DNA of 64,000 bases from Flaccisagitta enflata (GCA_965153355.1 OZ231126.1:42656001-42720000); one strand, 5' to 3'; shown: positions 20,605 through 32,480, counted from the first letter of the stretch. Notes: a model not told the origin generated them from the letters alone. Numbers and translations are program-made.

Positions 20605-21448
20605 TACCGTCACACGGGGCTAATCGGGACACTTTTTCTAAATTCTGCCCTGTATCTTTGAAATTTCCATAGATAAATTCCAGCATGTTCCCCCCTTAAT
20701 TACCACTGATGAAGGGGTTATTGCACGCAAAGAACCATAATCCAATACCAACCCCTTGGGTGAGAATTTTTAGAAAAAATGCTCTGTCCCGATTAGCCCC
20801 GTAGTGGGGCAAATCGGGACGCCATTACTTTACTGTGTTGTCCCGATTAGCCCCGCTTTACCCATATTTTTCCGATTTTACAAGATCTGTCATAACAAAA
20901 TTGATTAAATCTAAACCCGGTCTGACTGATATTGTAATTATGGCATGAATGCCCCTCATTAGACTTTCTCAATGGCGTTCCATGAAAATTTATTGATTTT
21001 ATGACCCTTAGTGCAAGCTAACGCGGTGTCCCGATTAGCCCCGTGTTTTTCGAAAAAAATGATTATTTACCAAAATTGAGTTTGTAAACAAACAAGTTTT
21101 CTTGAAAGCCCCTCATACATTGTCCTCAGAGTTACTGACTACTTATAGTTGAAGATAACCTAAGGTGACGTTAAGCACTTTATCCAGTGTTGAGCCAGAG
21201 CGACAATTTTGAGGCTCTGTCGATTTTTCATTTTTTCCATATTGTTAACAATTCAAGTTTTAAACTATTTAGAATGGTTATAAAACCACATAAACCGCTG
21301 AATGTTACCCTAAATTAACTAAATATTGTAAAAAGGATGAGAGAAACAATAAAAAGTTGACCGGGTTTGAAATACCACATTGAGAACCATTTTTTAGATT
21401 GCTGTCCCGATTAGCCCCTGCTGTCCCCATTAGCCCCGTGTGACGGTA
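20605..21448. mobile_element. TA-flanked MITE with GGGGCTAATCGGGAC terminal inverted repeats
   Basis: Left end TACCGTCACACGGGGCTAAT; right end is the inverse, ATTAGCCCCGTGTGACGGTA. The TA at each end fits mariner-like target duplication. The motif GTCCCGATTAGCCCCG recurs at about 20790, 20840, 21030 and 21402 inside the element, all related to the terminal repeat. There is no ORF of note and no transposase. Length is 844 bases. Confidence 0.85.
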
Positions 21449-21581
21449 AACGAAAAAAACACAAAAATGGAAAGAAAAACTTTTTTTACTTCACAGGTAC
21501 CAAGACAGAAGAGACAGAACTATGCCACCTAAGTTACAGTCCCAAAGTGCTGGCCCTGTATATCTAGTCTGTATCCCTCTG

Positions 21582-21863
<282 letters not shown>

Positions 21864-21885
21864 TTTCCTTCCAACAACAAGCTTC

Positions 21886-22140
21886 CTTTGCTTCCTGGCT
21901 TTGATGCGTCCTGACTGTCTGTGTATTGAATTTAGTGCTAAAAGATGTCCTGGATGGACAGATGGAGAGACAGACCTACCTTCTGCATCTTAGACAGATG
22001 ACTAAAGGAGTGACATCCTCATGGCTGAAAAGTGCCAAGAAATGCGTTTTTGATATGGGCATATTAGACCAACGGACCAACCAACAGACGGACAGACAGA
22101 CCTTGTAGAGATGCGCGAAGTCGAGGACACATCTAAAAAT
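21886..22140 (+). mobile_element. Hairpin-tailed repeat, GATGCG type
   Basis: AACAAG near 21886, X = GATGCGTCCT at about 21903-21912, a GGACAGAC tract near 22090, and a tail with AGGACACATCT then AAAA at about 22119-22135. X pairs with the tail arm with one mismatch. Confidence 0.65.
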
Positions 22141-22189
22141 GATAGTTTATATCCTATCAAAGATACCGACTAAGACCAAAACAAAGACA

Positions 22190-22830
22190 GGATACGCCAC
22201 GGGGAAAACCTCTGCAGGCTGTATTAAATACTCGGTCTTAATGGCCACTAGTCTTGTCATCAGGAAGACTTCCTCTTTCTGTTTCCATAAGAGTGAAAAG
22301 AAATGCGCTTCAAAATTAGTTGAAAATCAGCAAAATATGCCTCTATAACCATTTTTTTTGCCATGAGTCTTTTCACATTAAAAGTTTAAAAGTTTTGAGT
22401 GAAGATTCAAAGTCCTGGTAAAATTTCCAATCGTTTGATGTCGCACTACATAGTTCTACTCAAAAATAAAAACGTCAAATTTTCTTTGAACGTATGACAA
22501 TATAACAACCAACAGTGATGTAACACAAAATTGAACTTTTTTGTTTCTTGACCAAAGCATATAGTGCGACACATCAAATGAATGGAAATTTTTCAAGGAA
22601 TACGATTCTTTCATAAGAATTATAGATGGGCTTCAACCATTCAACTTATCTAGCAAAACATAGAAAATGTTCAACGTTTTGTTGATCCAAAAAAAAATTT
22701 GAAGCCGAATTTTTTTCTCTGTGCTATGAAGTGATAGAGTAAACCTTCCTGAAGCCCAAACCAGTCACCGTCATGACGGAGCATTTTTCTTGACCTATGA
22801 AAGTCTCCCCCGTAGCGCGAGGAGAATCCA
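22190..22830. repeat. Dispersed repeat family E, first copy
   Basis: About 600 bases closely match 44303-44905 in the same direction (landmarks CTCTGCAGGCTGTATTAAAT, ACTTCCTCT-TCTGTTTCC). The middle is a foldback: GGTAAAATTTCCAATCGTTTG and a GTCGCACTA word are inverted as TAGTGCGACACATCAAATG and TGGAAATTTTTCAAGG. The tail TTTTTCTTGACCTATGAAAG is repeated at about 54026-54050. Confidence 0.85.
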
Positions 22831-22984
22831 ACAGAGACCGACAGTCAGACAGACAACAATGACAGACACACAGACAGACACAGTCAGACAGACAGAGGCA
22901 GCCACACGGACAGAAAGACAGAGAAAAAATCAGACACAGGGACAGAAACAGTCGGAGAGATCAGAGAGACTATTAGATAGATAA
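22831..22984. repeat. Imperfect (CAGA)n tract
   Basis: CAGACAGA, GACAGACA and GAGAGA words. Low complexity, not coding. Confidence 0.8.
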
Positions 22985-23330
22985 GACAATTTCGCATGTG
23001 CGTGTACACAATATCGCACGTGCGTGCACACAATATCGCACGTACGTGCACACAATATCGCACGTGCGTGCACACAATATCGTGCGTGCGTGCACACAAT
23101 ATGGCATGAGCGTGCACACAATTTCGCACGTGCGTGCACACATTTTCGCACGTGCGTGCACACATTTTCGCACGTGCGTGCACACATTTTCGCTAGTGTG
23201 TGTACACAATTTCGCACGTGCGTGAACACAATTTTGCACGTGCGTGCACACAATTTCGCACGTGCGTGCACACAATTTCGCACGTGCGTGCACACAATTT
23301 CGCACGTGCGTGCACACAATTTCGCCCAAA
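22985..23330. repeat. 22-base minisatellite with palindromic CGCACGTGCG core
   Basis: About 15 copies of CGCACGTGCGTGCACACAAT plus TT or AT. CGCACGTGCG is self-complementary, so each unit carries a perfect 10-base palindrome centred on CACGTG. Some units vary (ACGTACGTGC, GTGCGTGCGTGC). Cys/His-rich ORFs on both strands are translation artefacts of the repeat. Confidence 0.93.
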
Positions 23331-23560
23331 TTGCACTTACACGCAATGTCGCGTGTTCGTACACGCAATATTACATGAACGTGCACGCATTATCGCGTGT
23401 ACATGGACGCAATATCGCGAGTGCGGAAATGCAATATCGCGTGTACGTGCACGCAACATCGCGGGCACTTGCACGCAATAGCGGGCACTTGCACGCAATA
23501 TCGCGCGAACATGCATGTTATATCGACATTCATGCGCACGGTTTCACACGTGCACGTGCA
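23331..23560. repeat. Degenerate ACGCAATATCGCG minisatellite
   Basis: Diverged continuation of the 22-base array, with words ACGCAATATCGCG, CGTGTACGTGCACGC and GCGGGCACTTGCACGCAATA (duplicated). Confidence 0.75.
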
Positions 23561-24660
23561 TACACGCAATTATGTAAAATGGCAAGCGCGTGTCTCAATG
23601 TGCGTTGTCATGGACGCCAAAAGAAATAAGTGCCCATAACATTATCGAAAGCGGAAAGTTGTGGGTGGGTGAAAATTAATCCAGGTAGAAACTAGAATTC
23701 AGAAATTGTAATCCATGGGGTACGCCGGCCGGGTGCGCACGAGCCAGGTTCCATTGTAAAAAGAATCTGACGGGGCGTGACGGTATTACTTTGGTAGTGG
23801 ACGAAAACACGGTCCTCCAGAGTGGTGATGTCAATTACACAACGGGTCAAGTGCATTCCATGTGACGCGTCAACTTTTAGGATGACGCGCGCGACATGGA
23901 CATGGCGCCAAATGTCACAATTTTTTATGTCGCGTGGCCGGTAACGAAAAGAAAACGCTCAAGTACGGAAGAGGGCACGGAGCCAGGAAGCTGTATGAAA
24001 CAACAAGAAAGAAGGCAACAAACAGTCAGAATTGTACAGTTGTTACTTCGTATACGAGCCAAGACAGCCATCAGCAGATTAATGAGAACATATAGTTAGG
24101 ATTAAAGGTGAGAGATATATGAGTACTCTAATTTAAAGGTGTTAACATCATTCGTCAAAATTTTTCACTTTTAAAAACGATATTTGTAAATTATTACCAA
24201 TTAAACAATCTCATGAAAACGATCAATTCATTATGTTTTTTTTAAATCCATTCGCTTGGAAAGTGGCTCGTATACGAGGTACGAACTAACACATCGATAG
24301 AATAGGGGATCTGCCTCTTTAACAGCATCGGTAGACTCGGGTGATTGCATGATGGGTCACCTTCAGGTATCGCAATCCATGGCTACTTACTATCTGCAAT
24401 GACAGGTTTATCATTTTAAAAGTGTCTTTTTGAAAATGTCACCTTTTAAAAAAACAATGCATACCCGTATTCATTTCATTATGATTCAAGGAGCTTTCAC
24501 TCGATCCATAACGCATGCGAAGTCCTGGAATAACCAGCTTTCAAAGAGGCTGCTAAATTTGCGGCCTCTGCTTCGCCCCGCAGCTCCTGGTGTCGCGGGG
24601 ACAGCAGTCAAGGCAAGTCCTGTGGCCGCTGGGGATAGTTTAAGAACCCGGCAATGAGGT
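23561..24660. other. Unique-looking stretch without a recognised gene
   Basis: A CpG-containing part (23740-23960) is followed by AT-rich DNA. CGTATACGAGCCA at about 24050-24062 is inverted as TGGCTCGTATACG at about 24265-24277. Short ORFs at 23896-24099 and 24430-24657 have no recognisable domain and are not supported. A promoter or single-copy exon cannot be ruled out. Confidence 0.4.
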
Positions 24661-24948
24661 TTGTCTCATTCATCCTCCCAATTGTCCCCCCTTATCACCA
24701 AATGCCCTCATTATCTCAATGGAAAGTTTTTTTTTGTCACAAAAACGCCAAAACAATCATGACGTCTTAACGCCTTTATTGACACCATAACTTATCCAAA
24801 TCCACCCCACCCCCCTCATGACCAATGAGAGCGGCTCCCGGCTCCACCTGTCGCGTACCCCTCCTACCATTTTCTTTACTTTCGACTCTTCCATCCCCCC
24901 CCCTCCCTCCTCTTTCTCTTCCCCCTCCCTGACATCCCCTTCCTTTTT
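24661..24948. other. Pyrimidine-rich spacer
   Basis: C-rich runs with CCCTCC and CCCCCC words leading into the next repeat. No feature seen. Confidence 0.4.
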
Positions 24949-25241
24949 GGGCAGCGGCTCCGAAGGGGTCGATGACCTATGCTTTCACACATATGCGGAA
25001 TTTTCTCCTTCTTCCTCTTCTTCTCCTTTGTACCCCCCCCCTCCCCGGATCCCAGTCCCTAGGACCAAATTCCAGTCTTGAGGCCCAAAGGAGAAGAAGG
25101 AGAAGAAGGGGAAAATTTCTCATATGTGTGAAAGCATAGGTCATCGACCCCTTTGGGGCCGCTGCCCTGCTTCCCCTTTGAATTCAAGCCCAACCTACTT
25201 AGGCAGGGCACGGGTACCGCTGACCATCTGTGCGACTATCT
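24949..25241 (-). mobile_element. Foldback family A, short copy in reverse orientation
   Basis: Starts GGGCAGCGGCTCCGAAGGGG then TGCTTTCACACATATG, and is mirrored by CATATGTGTGAAAGCA and CCCCTTTGGGGCCGCTGCCC. It then extends through GGCAGGGCACGGGTACCGCT to about 25241. The long outer arm is on the right, opposite to other copies. The internal repeats are largely lost. Confidence 0.85.
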
Positions 25242-25831
25242 TCTATTTCACCTTCTCCCTCTTTGCTCAGATATGATCTAAAACATGATAAACAAACACT
25301 GATACGCAGGGTGGGATACGACTGAAGACTTTTTAGTGTGAATGGGTTACCTACTGACGGACAGACCTAACGACAGACCGTCATATCCGCTTTTAGATAA
25401 ACGAGGGCGCACTATACTACAGTTTGGGGTTGATGAGACGTGTGAAGACTGATTTGAGGGCATGGGTGAGAGACCAACGGATGTACGGACACACCATCTT
25501 ATGATGGATTGCGGTACGTAGCAATCAGGCTAATTATTCCATAAGTACTGATCACTTTCTTTGGTGCCATAAAAAAAAACAGACTGACCCACAGATGAGA
25601 CACGGCGTCTTATTGTAGAAGTACATAGACGTATTTTGGCATTTTGCAAAATCGCAATTCCTTTGACTTTGAAGGAGTTACTGAATAAATTGTTACCCCC
25701 TGTTAATCTGAGTCATGGACGTAGGGCAAGAGACGTCCGTAAGTCCCAGATTGTCAACCTTAGATTAGCGTCGATTCTAGACTCACAGGAAAGATCAAGG
25801 AAGGAAAATGAAGAGAAAACATGAAATCCAA
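25242..25831. other. Unannotated stretch with GGAC-tract remnants
   Basis: GACGGACAGACC (about 25355) followed by TTTTAGATAAACGAGGGCGC resembles a decayed hairpin tail. Further GGAC words occur near 25480 and 25590. No gene seen. Confidence 0.4.
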
Positions 25832-26332
25832 TAGTCGCAAAAGCGTAAGATGGTTAGTGGTAACCGTGCCCTGCCTAAGTAGATTGTGCGAAATTGAGGG
25901 GGAAGCAGGGCAAAGTGTCGATGACATATGCTTTCACACATATGGGAAATTTTTTCCTTCTCCTCAGTCCCCCCCCTCAAATCCCAGTTTTGAGGCCCAA
26001 ATCCCAGCCTTTAAGACCCAAATCCTTGCCTCAAGGCCTAAATGCTAGCCTTCAGGCCCAAATCTCAGCCTGGAGGTTGAGGTCTGGGCCTCTTGGCTTG
26101 GACTTGGACCTAAAAGCTGAGATTTAGGCCTCAAGGCCGGGATCTGAGCCTCCAGGCTAGCATTAGGGCCTTGAGGCTAGGATTAGGCCTCCTGACTGGG
26201 ATTTGGGCCTTGACACTAATGTTGGCCTTGAAAATGGGATGAGGGGGGAACAAAGAAGAAGGAGAATGAAAAAATACCCCATATGTGTGAAAGCATAGGT
26301 CATGGACCCCTTCAGGACCGCTGCCCACAAAG
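25832..26332 (+). mobile_element. Foldback family A, full copy
   Basis: Left: AGTCGCAAAAGCGTAAGATG, CCGTGCCCTGCCTAAGTAG, then TGCTTTCACACATATGGG. Right: CCATATGTGTGAAAGCATAG and CCGCTGCCCA. Between them are ~20-base units that read AGGCCCAAATCCCAGCC on the left and flip to GGGCCTTGAGGCTAGGAT on the right. There is no coding capacity. Confidence 0.88.
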
Positions 26333-26351
26333 GACCAATATATACATGGCC

Positions 26352-26590
26352 CAGTTACAACAAGTGACGCGGGGTCACAATATTGTTACGGACGGGTGGG
26401 CGGGGGCATCCAACCCCCATCCACACCGCAATCCCCACCCTCCCACAGACAAACATACTCAAAATGTATCCAAAAAGCTTGTTTTTCCCCTTTTCGACTC
26501 AATCATTATCAATGGATGGACAGACGGATGGACGGACCAACGGACGGATGGACAAAGCCTCTTATTGAGTTGGGTGTCCGCGGCTAAGAA
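26352..26590 (+). mobile_element. Hairpin-tailed repeat, GTTGCG type (family D)
   Basis: Head AACAAGTGACGCGGGGTCAC (a GTGAC/GTCAC hairpin), CAATATTGTTACGGAC, then GGGTGGGCGGGGGC, a C/A-rich body, a GGAC tract and a decayed tail GAGTTGGGTGTCCGCGGCT. Other copies are at 33036, 37134 and 62625. Confidence 0.85.
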
Positions 26591-27240
26591 CCTGGGAAAA
26601 GGGGGCCCTATAAAGCGGGCCCGGCAATCGAGAGCCTAGCAATGAGACTTCTGGATGGGGCCCAGGACTTTTCTGCAGATCTTTGCCTAGTAATGCTTCT
26701 AAGTAAAGAGATGAGGCTTCTCAGACGACCTTTATCTGGTTTCCTCTTCATCAAAGAGGAAGTATGGAAAGCTCTCTGTTAGTCCTGACCTGACGTTCCC
26801 CTTAAAACTCCAAGCAGACGTCCTGGCTTTGAGACCCAGATCCTAGCCTCCAAGACCCAGATCCTGGCCTCCAAGACCCAGATCCTGGCCTCCAAGACCC
26901 AGATTCCACCTTGTGGGTCGATGATCCTGGAACCTAGAGGCCCCAGATCTTTGTCTCCATCACCCTGATCCCTGCTTCTGGGACCCAGATTTGCACCACC
27001 CATTTTCAGATACCAGCCCTAAAGATCTCCTTGACCTAGATCCTTGCTTTTGTGACCCTGAACCTGGTACCCAAGACCAAACGCGCGGACAGACAGATTC
27101 CCCTTCATCTTGACACACAAACCCACTGACCAATATGGATGGACAGACGGAGAGAAAGATGGGCGGATGGATGGATGGATGGACAGACAGATGGATCATG
27201 AATGGTCGAAGGGATAGACTTACATAGCCTCATAGCCATT
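26591..27240. repeat. 21-base minisatellite CCAAGACCCAGATCCTGGCCT with GGAC flank
   Basis: Units at about 26820-27080 of the form TGGCCTCCAAGACCCAGATC, diverging outward. A GGACAGACAGATTCCCC word near 27090 links it to the element at 55449-56222. (GGAT)n at about 27165-27185. Confidence 0.75.
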
Positions 27241-27332
27241 AGAGATTATTGAAAACTTATGCTTGCCATGGCGAGTCTACTTTCAGTTAAAACCCGCTCT
27301 ATTGGAATTCGAGTGATTGACAAATCATGTCA

Positions 27333-27780
27333 TATCGGTCAGGGTCCCCCGTTGAAAATTTCCTTAAAAAAAAGAAATGCACCCATTCCAATTTTTTTAC
27401 AGAGGGGTCTTTAAAAGGGTGTAGAATCAGAATATCATGTTCATTTTGGTCTAACTTAGGCAAAAAAAAAAAACTTTTTAGGACCCCTTTAAAAAAAATT
27501 TGTACGCGACTCTACACCTTGCTCTGTTGGTCGGTCGATTGGTCCGTCGGTATGTAACATTTTTAAAATTTGATTGTTTTTTTTACGGTTATTAAGGTTT
27601 TTTAACATTTTTATTATTTTTTAATATTTTTTAGCATTTTTTAACATTCTTAATATTTGAACATGTTTTTGCTCTTTTGTTTGTCATTTCCAGACATAAG
27701 CGACTGTTGCCCTCTTGGGCTTGTTTTCTTTTAAAACCCTAAGAATTGAGATATTTTCAATAGGGGACCCTGACCGATAT
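27333..27780. mobile_element. Inverted-repeat element enclosing a - strand hairpin tail
   Basis: ATATCGGTCAGGGTCCCC at about 27333-27350 is inverted as GGGGACCCTGACCGATAT at about 27763-27780. Inside, at about 27503-27555, lies a - strand GGAC/hairpin tail (+ strand GTACGCGACTCTACACC then GGTCGGTCGATTGGTCCGTC). Confidence 0.7.
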
Positions 27781-27814
27781 CAGTTACAGGTGAAATTCTG
27801 TTACAGTCAGTAGA

Positions 27815-28055
27815 GCAAATAACAAGGCCGGACACGGCCAATAAGTAGTCGCTGGAGGGTGGGCAGGGGCTGCAATGCGGGAAGGCAGGGGCAGCGTGAG
27901 GCAGGGCGGCGGCGGCAAAGCGGCTGGGCAGGGGCAGAAATCATGATTTCAGTAGATTTCGCGTCATCAAAATTTTCGCGTCACCGATTTTCCCACCTAC
28001 ATACCTACATATCCTCTTAAAGTAAAGAGTCGCTTGGCCACCGACTGAAAAGAAA
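27815..28055 (+). mobile_element. Hairpin-tailed repeat, AGTCGC type (family B)
   Basis: AACAAGGCCGGACACGGCC head hairpin, CAAT, AGTCGCTGG, then GGGTGGGCAGGGGC in diverged copies. The tail has AGTCGCTTGGCCACCGACT near 28027-28045. Shares TTTCGCGTCATCAAAATTTT with the copy at 46194. Confidence 0.75.
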
Positions 28056-28941
28056 TAAGTTAAAGGGATTATGAATTTGCATCCATTAAAGGCTGAGTTC
28101 CGAAAGTGGAGGTTCCATTGGAGCGGGATTCAACTTTACGCAAAAGCTTTCGGGTCACTAGATTCTTGCCATGCCACTCCTGAACCAACCACACTGGATT
28201 CGCTCCTTTGGCTCCGGAACTGAAGTGCATCAATGTATGTGCCCAAACCAGGCTTAAGACAATTCACCAAAAAAGGGGGAAAAATAATGAGAAAACTACT
28301 CGTAAATACTCACTATGCGTAAAGTGAGGGATATTGTTTCACTTGTCAGTCGTCACACTTACAGGATGTAGTGACGGTCACAACAAACAGATATACTTAT
28401 CTCATCGATTTCAGAACATGTTCAGGATAGCAGGTACCGCTAAGTTACAATGTCGTCGCGGATGGGACGCAGTTCTATAGAACACAAGGAGAATCTGTTT
28501 GTTTGTCTAACAACCCATTTGGTATTCTTTCCATTTATTTGTCTTCCCGTCTATCTTTCTGTCCAACCGTCCATCTATTGGTCAGTTCATGCATCTATCC
28601 ATCTATATGCTCCTCCATTAAGGTGAATTTCATTGGCTTTTGAAAGTGATGTTGGTCAATCTGAGCGTGGGTATGGGATATTCTTTTTGCTCTGGGTCTC
28701 TCAAACCAGTGTCCATTTGTCTGTCCCTATAATTGTCTTTCTGTTTATCCATTTTCATCCTCAATCTAGGTTCTAACCTCCCAGATCTAGATCCTAGCTC
28801 TTGAGATCAGGATCCTAATCTTCAAGACATGGATCCCAGCCTCTGTGACTCATATTTAAGTCTTCAAGACAGATTCGTCTGGTTCCAAGTATCTAACAAG
28901 GTCATATACACTTCTCCCGGTTGCAGGCGGGTTGGCAGGAG
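28056..28941. other. Mostly unique; contains a fragment related to the 55449 element
   Basis: About 28430-28520 has AGCAGGTACCGCTAAGTTAC and TATAGAACACAAGGAGAATC, like the ends of 55449-56222. About 28760-28850 has GATCCTAGCTC-type ~20-base units. No gene seen; the ORF at 28829-29053 crosses repeat boundaries. Confidence 0.45.
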
Positions 28942-30235
28942 CAAACAAGCCCGATCGGACAATGATGCGTCCTCTACTTATCTCTATCTTGAAAGAATTC
29001 CACAATTTTTGCATATTGCAGTTCTTATCATCAACATCATTTTCCAAGGTTAAAAACTACATCATTCTATGAGAATACCAATCAGCAAAAGATGCAGTCT
29101 TTGTTCTTTGATATAATACTTAAATGACATATAACCAATACTGTTTTTTAGCAAAAGACCAGATTTATATCAGTATCGACAAACAATTTCAAAGGATTTG
29201 GCATGAAAAAAAAAAAACTGAATTCTGGAGGGGGGAGGGATGGGGGCAGAATCCAAGCAGTTAGATTTATAGATATTGGGAAAGTTGTTACATAACTAAA
29301 GAGATGCGAGGATGCATTTAAAAATGATTGGGAGTGGTGTGGAAGGGATTGAATTGGTGATTGATGGACTTTTGAACAAGGCCGGATACACGGCCAATAC
29401 CAGTCGTGGACGGGCGGGCAGGGGCGGAAATGCTGTGCTTACGAACTCGATCATTACCAACGGACGGACGGATGGATGGACGGACCTCTTATAGAGTCGC
29501 TAGTCCGCGACTTAAAAGGGTAATGGATACACAGACCAGCCAATGAATGGACAGACCAGACCCTCTTTTAGAGATGCAAGGACGCATCTAAAAATGATTG
29601 GGAGTGGTGTGGAAGGGATTGAATTGGTGATCAACGGATTTTCGAAAAAGGGTAACGGACGGACGGACAGACCAACAGACGGACAGACCCTCTGAAAGAG
29701 ATGCCAGGACGCAACTAAAGATGATTTGGAGTGGTATGGAAGGGATTGAATTGGTGATTGATGGATTTTTGAAAAAGGGTAACAGACGAACGGACCAACC
29801 GAAGGACAGACAGACCCTCTTTTAGAGATGAGAGGACGCATCTAAAAATGATTGGGAGTGGTGTGGAAGGGATTAAATTGGTGATTGATGGATTTTCAAA
29901 AAAGGATAACGGACGGACGGAATGACCAACGGACGGACAGACCCTCTTATAGGGATGCGAGGATGCATCTAAAGATTATTGGGAGTCGTGTGGAAGGGAT
30001 TGAATTGGTGATTGATGGATTTTTGGAAATGGGTAAGGGACGCATAGACTAACCGACTGATGGACAGACCCTCTTATAGAGATGCGAGGACGCATCTAAA
30101 AATGATTGGGAGAGGTGTGAAAGGGATTGAATTGGTGATTGATGGATTTTCTAATAAGGGTAACGGACGGACGGATGGACCGACGGACGGACAGACCCTC
30201 TTATAGGGATGCGAGGACGCATCTAAAAAGTGGAA
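28942..30235 (+). mobile_element. Hairpin-tailed repeat of GATGCG type with a tandem array of tails
   Basis: Head AACAAGCCCGATCGGACAAT, X = GATGCGTCCTC at 28964-28974, a GGAGGGGGGAGGGATGGGGG block, a first tail at about 29301, then about seven ~125-base units each ending in the AGATGCG-AGGA-CGCATCT hairpin and AAAA. The exact complement of X, GAGGACGCATC, is at 30086-30096. A family B copy (29380-29517) is nested in the first unit. Confidence 0.88.
29380..29517 (+). mobile_element. Nested hairpin-tailed repeat, AGTCGC type
   Basis: AACAAGGCCGGATACACGGC, CAAT, X = AGTCGTGGAC at 29402-29411, GGGCGGGCAGGGGC, GGAC tract, CTCTTATAGAG and tail arm GTCCGCGACT at 29503-29512 (one mismatch to X). Confidence 0.88.
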
Positions 30236-30330
30236 AAACACTCACATTTTATTTCAGTTACAGGTCGACCGACAGACCAATGGACCGATTGACGGACACA
30301 TCAAGTTATAGAGTCGCGTGTCTGTGACTA
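30236..30330 (+). mobile_element. Hairpin-tailed repeat end (tail only)
   Basis: GACCGACAGACC tract, TTATAGAGTCGCGTGTCTGT and GACTAA at about 30306-30330. The next element's AACAAG starts immediately after the tail, so the two copies abut. Confidence 0.75.
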
Positions 30331-30470
30331 ACAAGGCCGGATACACGGCAAGACAGTCGCGGACAGTTGGGCAGGGGCCGTCATGCGAAAACCGCTCGTG
30401 AATCAAAAAAGTTAGGGACAGACAGACCGACACGGCAAATTATAGAGTCGCGTGTCCGCGACTAAAAACT
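30330..30470 (+). mobile_element. Hairpin-tailed repeat, AGTCGC type, short and well preserved
   Basis: AACAAGGCCGGATACACGGC; X = AGTCGCGGAC at 30355-30364; TTGGGCAGGGGC; GACAGACAGACC; TTATAGAG; tail hairpin AGTCGCG-TGTC-CGCGACT at 30446-30463; then AAAA. The tail 3' arm GTCCGCGACT (30454-30463) is an exact complement of X. At about 140 bases it is the most compact example in the window. Confidence 0.9.
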
Positions 30471-30721
30471 TGCCCCACTCCCACTCTTCATTGGATTCTA
30501 AGAACCAGTAAGCAGGTCATGGGTACCTCTGAACATACAGGGATGTTGTATATGTCTGCAATTGCCAAATTGGCAATACTGTCCCTGCCAACTCGCTAGT
30601 AAACTTATAACTAAATTTTCCAAAGCTAAGTCCCAAAAACTCAAAAACCCAAAAACTCCTAGAGACCTTGTTTTCTAAAAGGGATCTTTAATATCAGCCC
30701 GTTTTACTCAGTTAGATGTCT

Positions 30722-31165
30722 TAAAACAAGGCTGGATACACGGCTACCCTATTCGCGTGCGGGTGGGCAGGAGCAGCGCTGAAGACAGTCACCAGGGCAT
30801 TCAGGTGTGCCAAATAGGGGTGATGACCGATTTTTCCATAGTAACACTTTGTCAAGATGGGGATTTTGATTTCAAGATGATGCAAATTAGGGGCAAAATG
30901 GGGTTTTGAAAAAAATGGAAGTTAAGCGAAATATGAAAAAAGAAAAACGGTGAAGGCCATTAAATTGGTAGCCCCCTATTGTCCTAGTGTGATTTCTCCA
31001 TAGAATAATGTTTTGCATATTGGCACACCCGACCAGGGCATCCAGGCAGGAGCCTTATGCTCAAAAAGCTCAATAACGCCGAAAAAGTAAAAAGGGGACC
31101 GACCGACCGACCAACCAACGGACCAACAGCGGGCTGTAGAGTCGCGTAGCACGCGACTAAAAACC
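30722..31165 (+). mobile_element. Hairpin-tailed repeat, AGTCGC type
   Basis: ACAAGGCTGGATACACGGCT head, X = ATTCGCGTGC at 30751-30760, GGGTGGGCAGGAGC, a longer body, a GACCGACCGACC tract, and tail AGTCGCGT-AGC-ACGCGACT ending at 31158 with AAAAA. Confidence 0.85.
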
Positions 31166-31717
<552 letters not shown>

Positions 31718-31742
31718 AAAATCTTTCTTTATCTCTCTCTCT

Positions 31743-32150
31743 CGGCGTGAGCGTCTTCCTCCTCCCTTTTGCTCCAATGCTTATAATGTACATGATTTTG
31801 AACCTCGGAGGCAAAACCGCCTTCGTTGGTCGCCTCCTTTCCTGCTGCGCCGCGTCTCTCTGTCTTTCCCGTCACACGCCGCTTCCACCTCCTTTTCAGC
31901 CTTCCCGATGCCGCTTACTCGCGGCCTCTCGCCACGAGAAAGCCGAAAGAGAAAGGTGCATATAAACACTTTCAGTTTTTACTGGATTCCAACGACGTCT
32001 TTCCTTTCCTTTCCCATGTCAACGTTCATCATCATCATCCCTTATTCCATCCTTCACTTTTAAGTGATGATGAGGGATGTCTATATATGTTTCCATTTGC
32101 ATGTATTTGAGGGTAGCTTTCACACAGGCACGTGACTCTCAGATCGGCTG
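31743..32150. other. Unannotated, moderately GC-rich stretch
   Basis: A TATA-like word CATATAAAC is at about 31960-31968, but no downstream coding region supports a promoter. Nothing else seen. Confidence 0.3.
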
Positions 32151-32151
32151 G

Positions 32152-32228
<77 letters not shown>
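32151..32228. repeat. (GTT)n microsatellite
   Basis: About 26 uninterrupted GTT units. Reverse-strand poly-Asn or poly-Gln ORFs are artefacts. Confidence 0.98.
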
Positions 32229-32390
32229 CGATCTTTGCCTGAAATCATGATTTGAATATTGGTGATTTCTGCCTCCTCTTGGTCCCGGCATCTGCGAGAG
32301 AGGGTGGGGCCATGGGATGGGGATGGAGGGGGAAGAAAAGAGGATGTTGTCTCGGGACTGGACTCTACTCAAATGTTTGATGTATGAAAT

Positions 32391-32480
32391 GTGGAACAAT
32401 GTCCCTCACTATACCCAAACCGAAATCTATGGAAGAGGGCCTTGTGAACCCTCACTGACTAATTGATACGCGCATCACTG
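32391..32480. repeat. Inverted repeat arm, partner at about 35041-35131
   Basis: CCCTCACTATACCCAAAC and GGAAGAGGGCCTTGTGA, then CCCTCACTGACTA and ACGCGCATCACT, all recur in reverse complement at 35041-35131. The arms enclose about 2.6 kb. Confidence 0.88.

Noticed and set aside
22884-23629. Cys/His-rich ORFs on both strands
   Set aside because: They follow the 22-base minisatellite; the peptide period equals the DNA period and no domain is present.
23896-24657. Two short + strand ORFs (67 and 75 residues)
   Set aside because: No domain, no good start context and no splice evidence; composition is not clearly protein-like.
31955-31975. TATA-box promoter
   Set aside because: A single TATA-like word without a downstream coding region is not enough.
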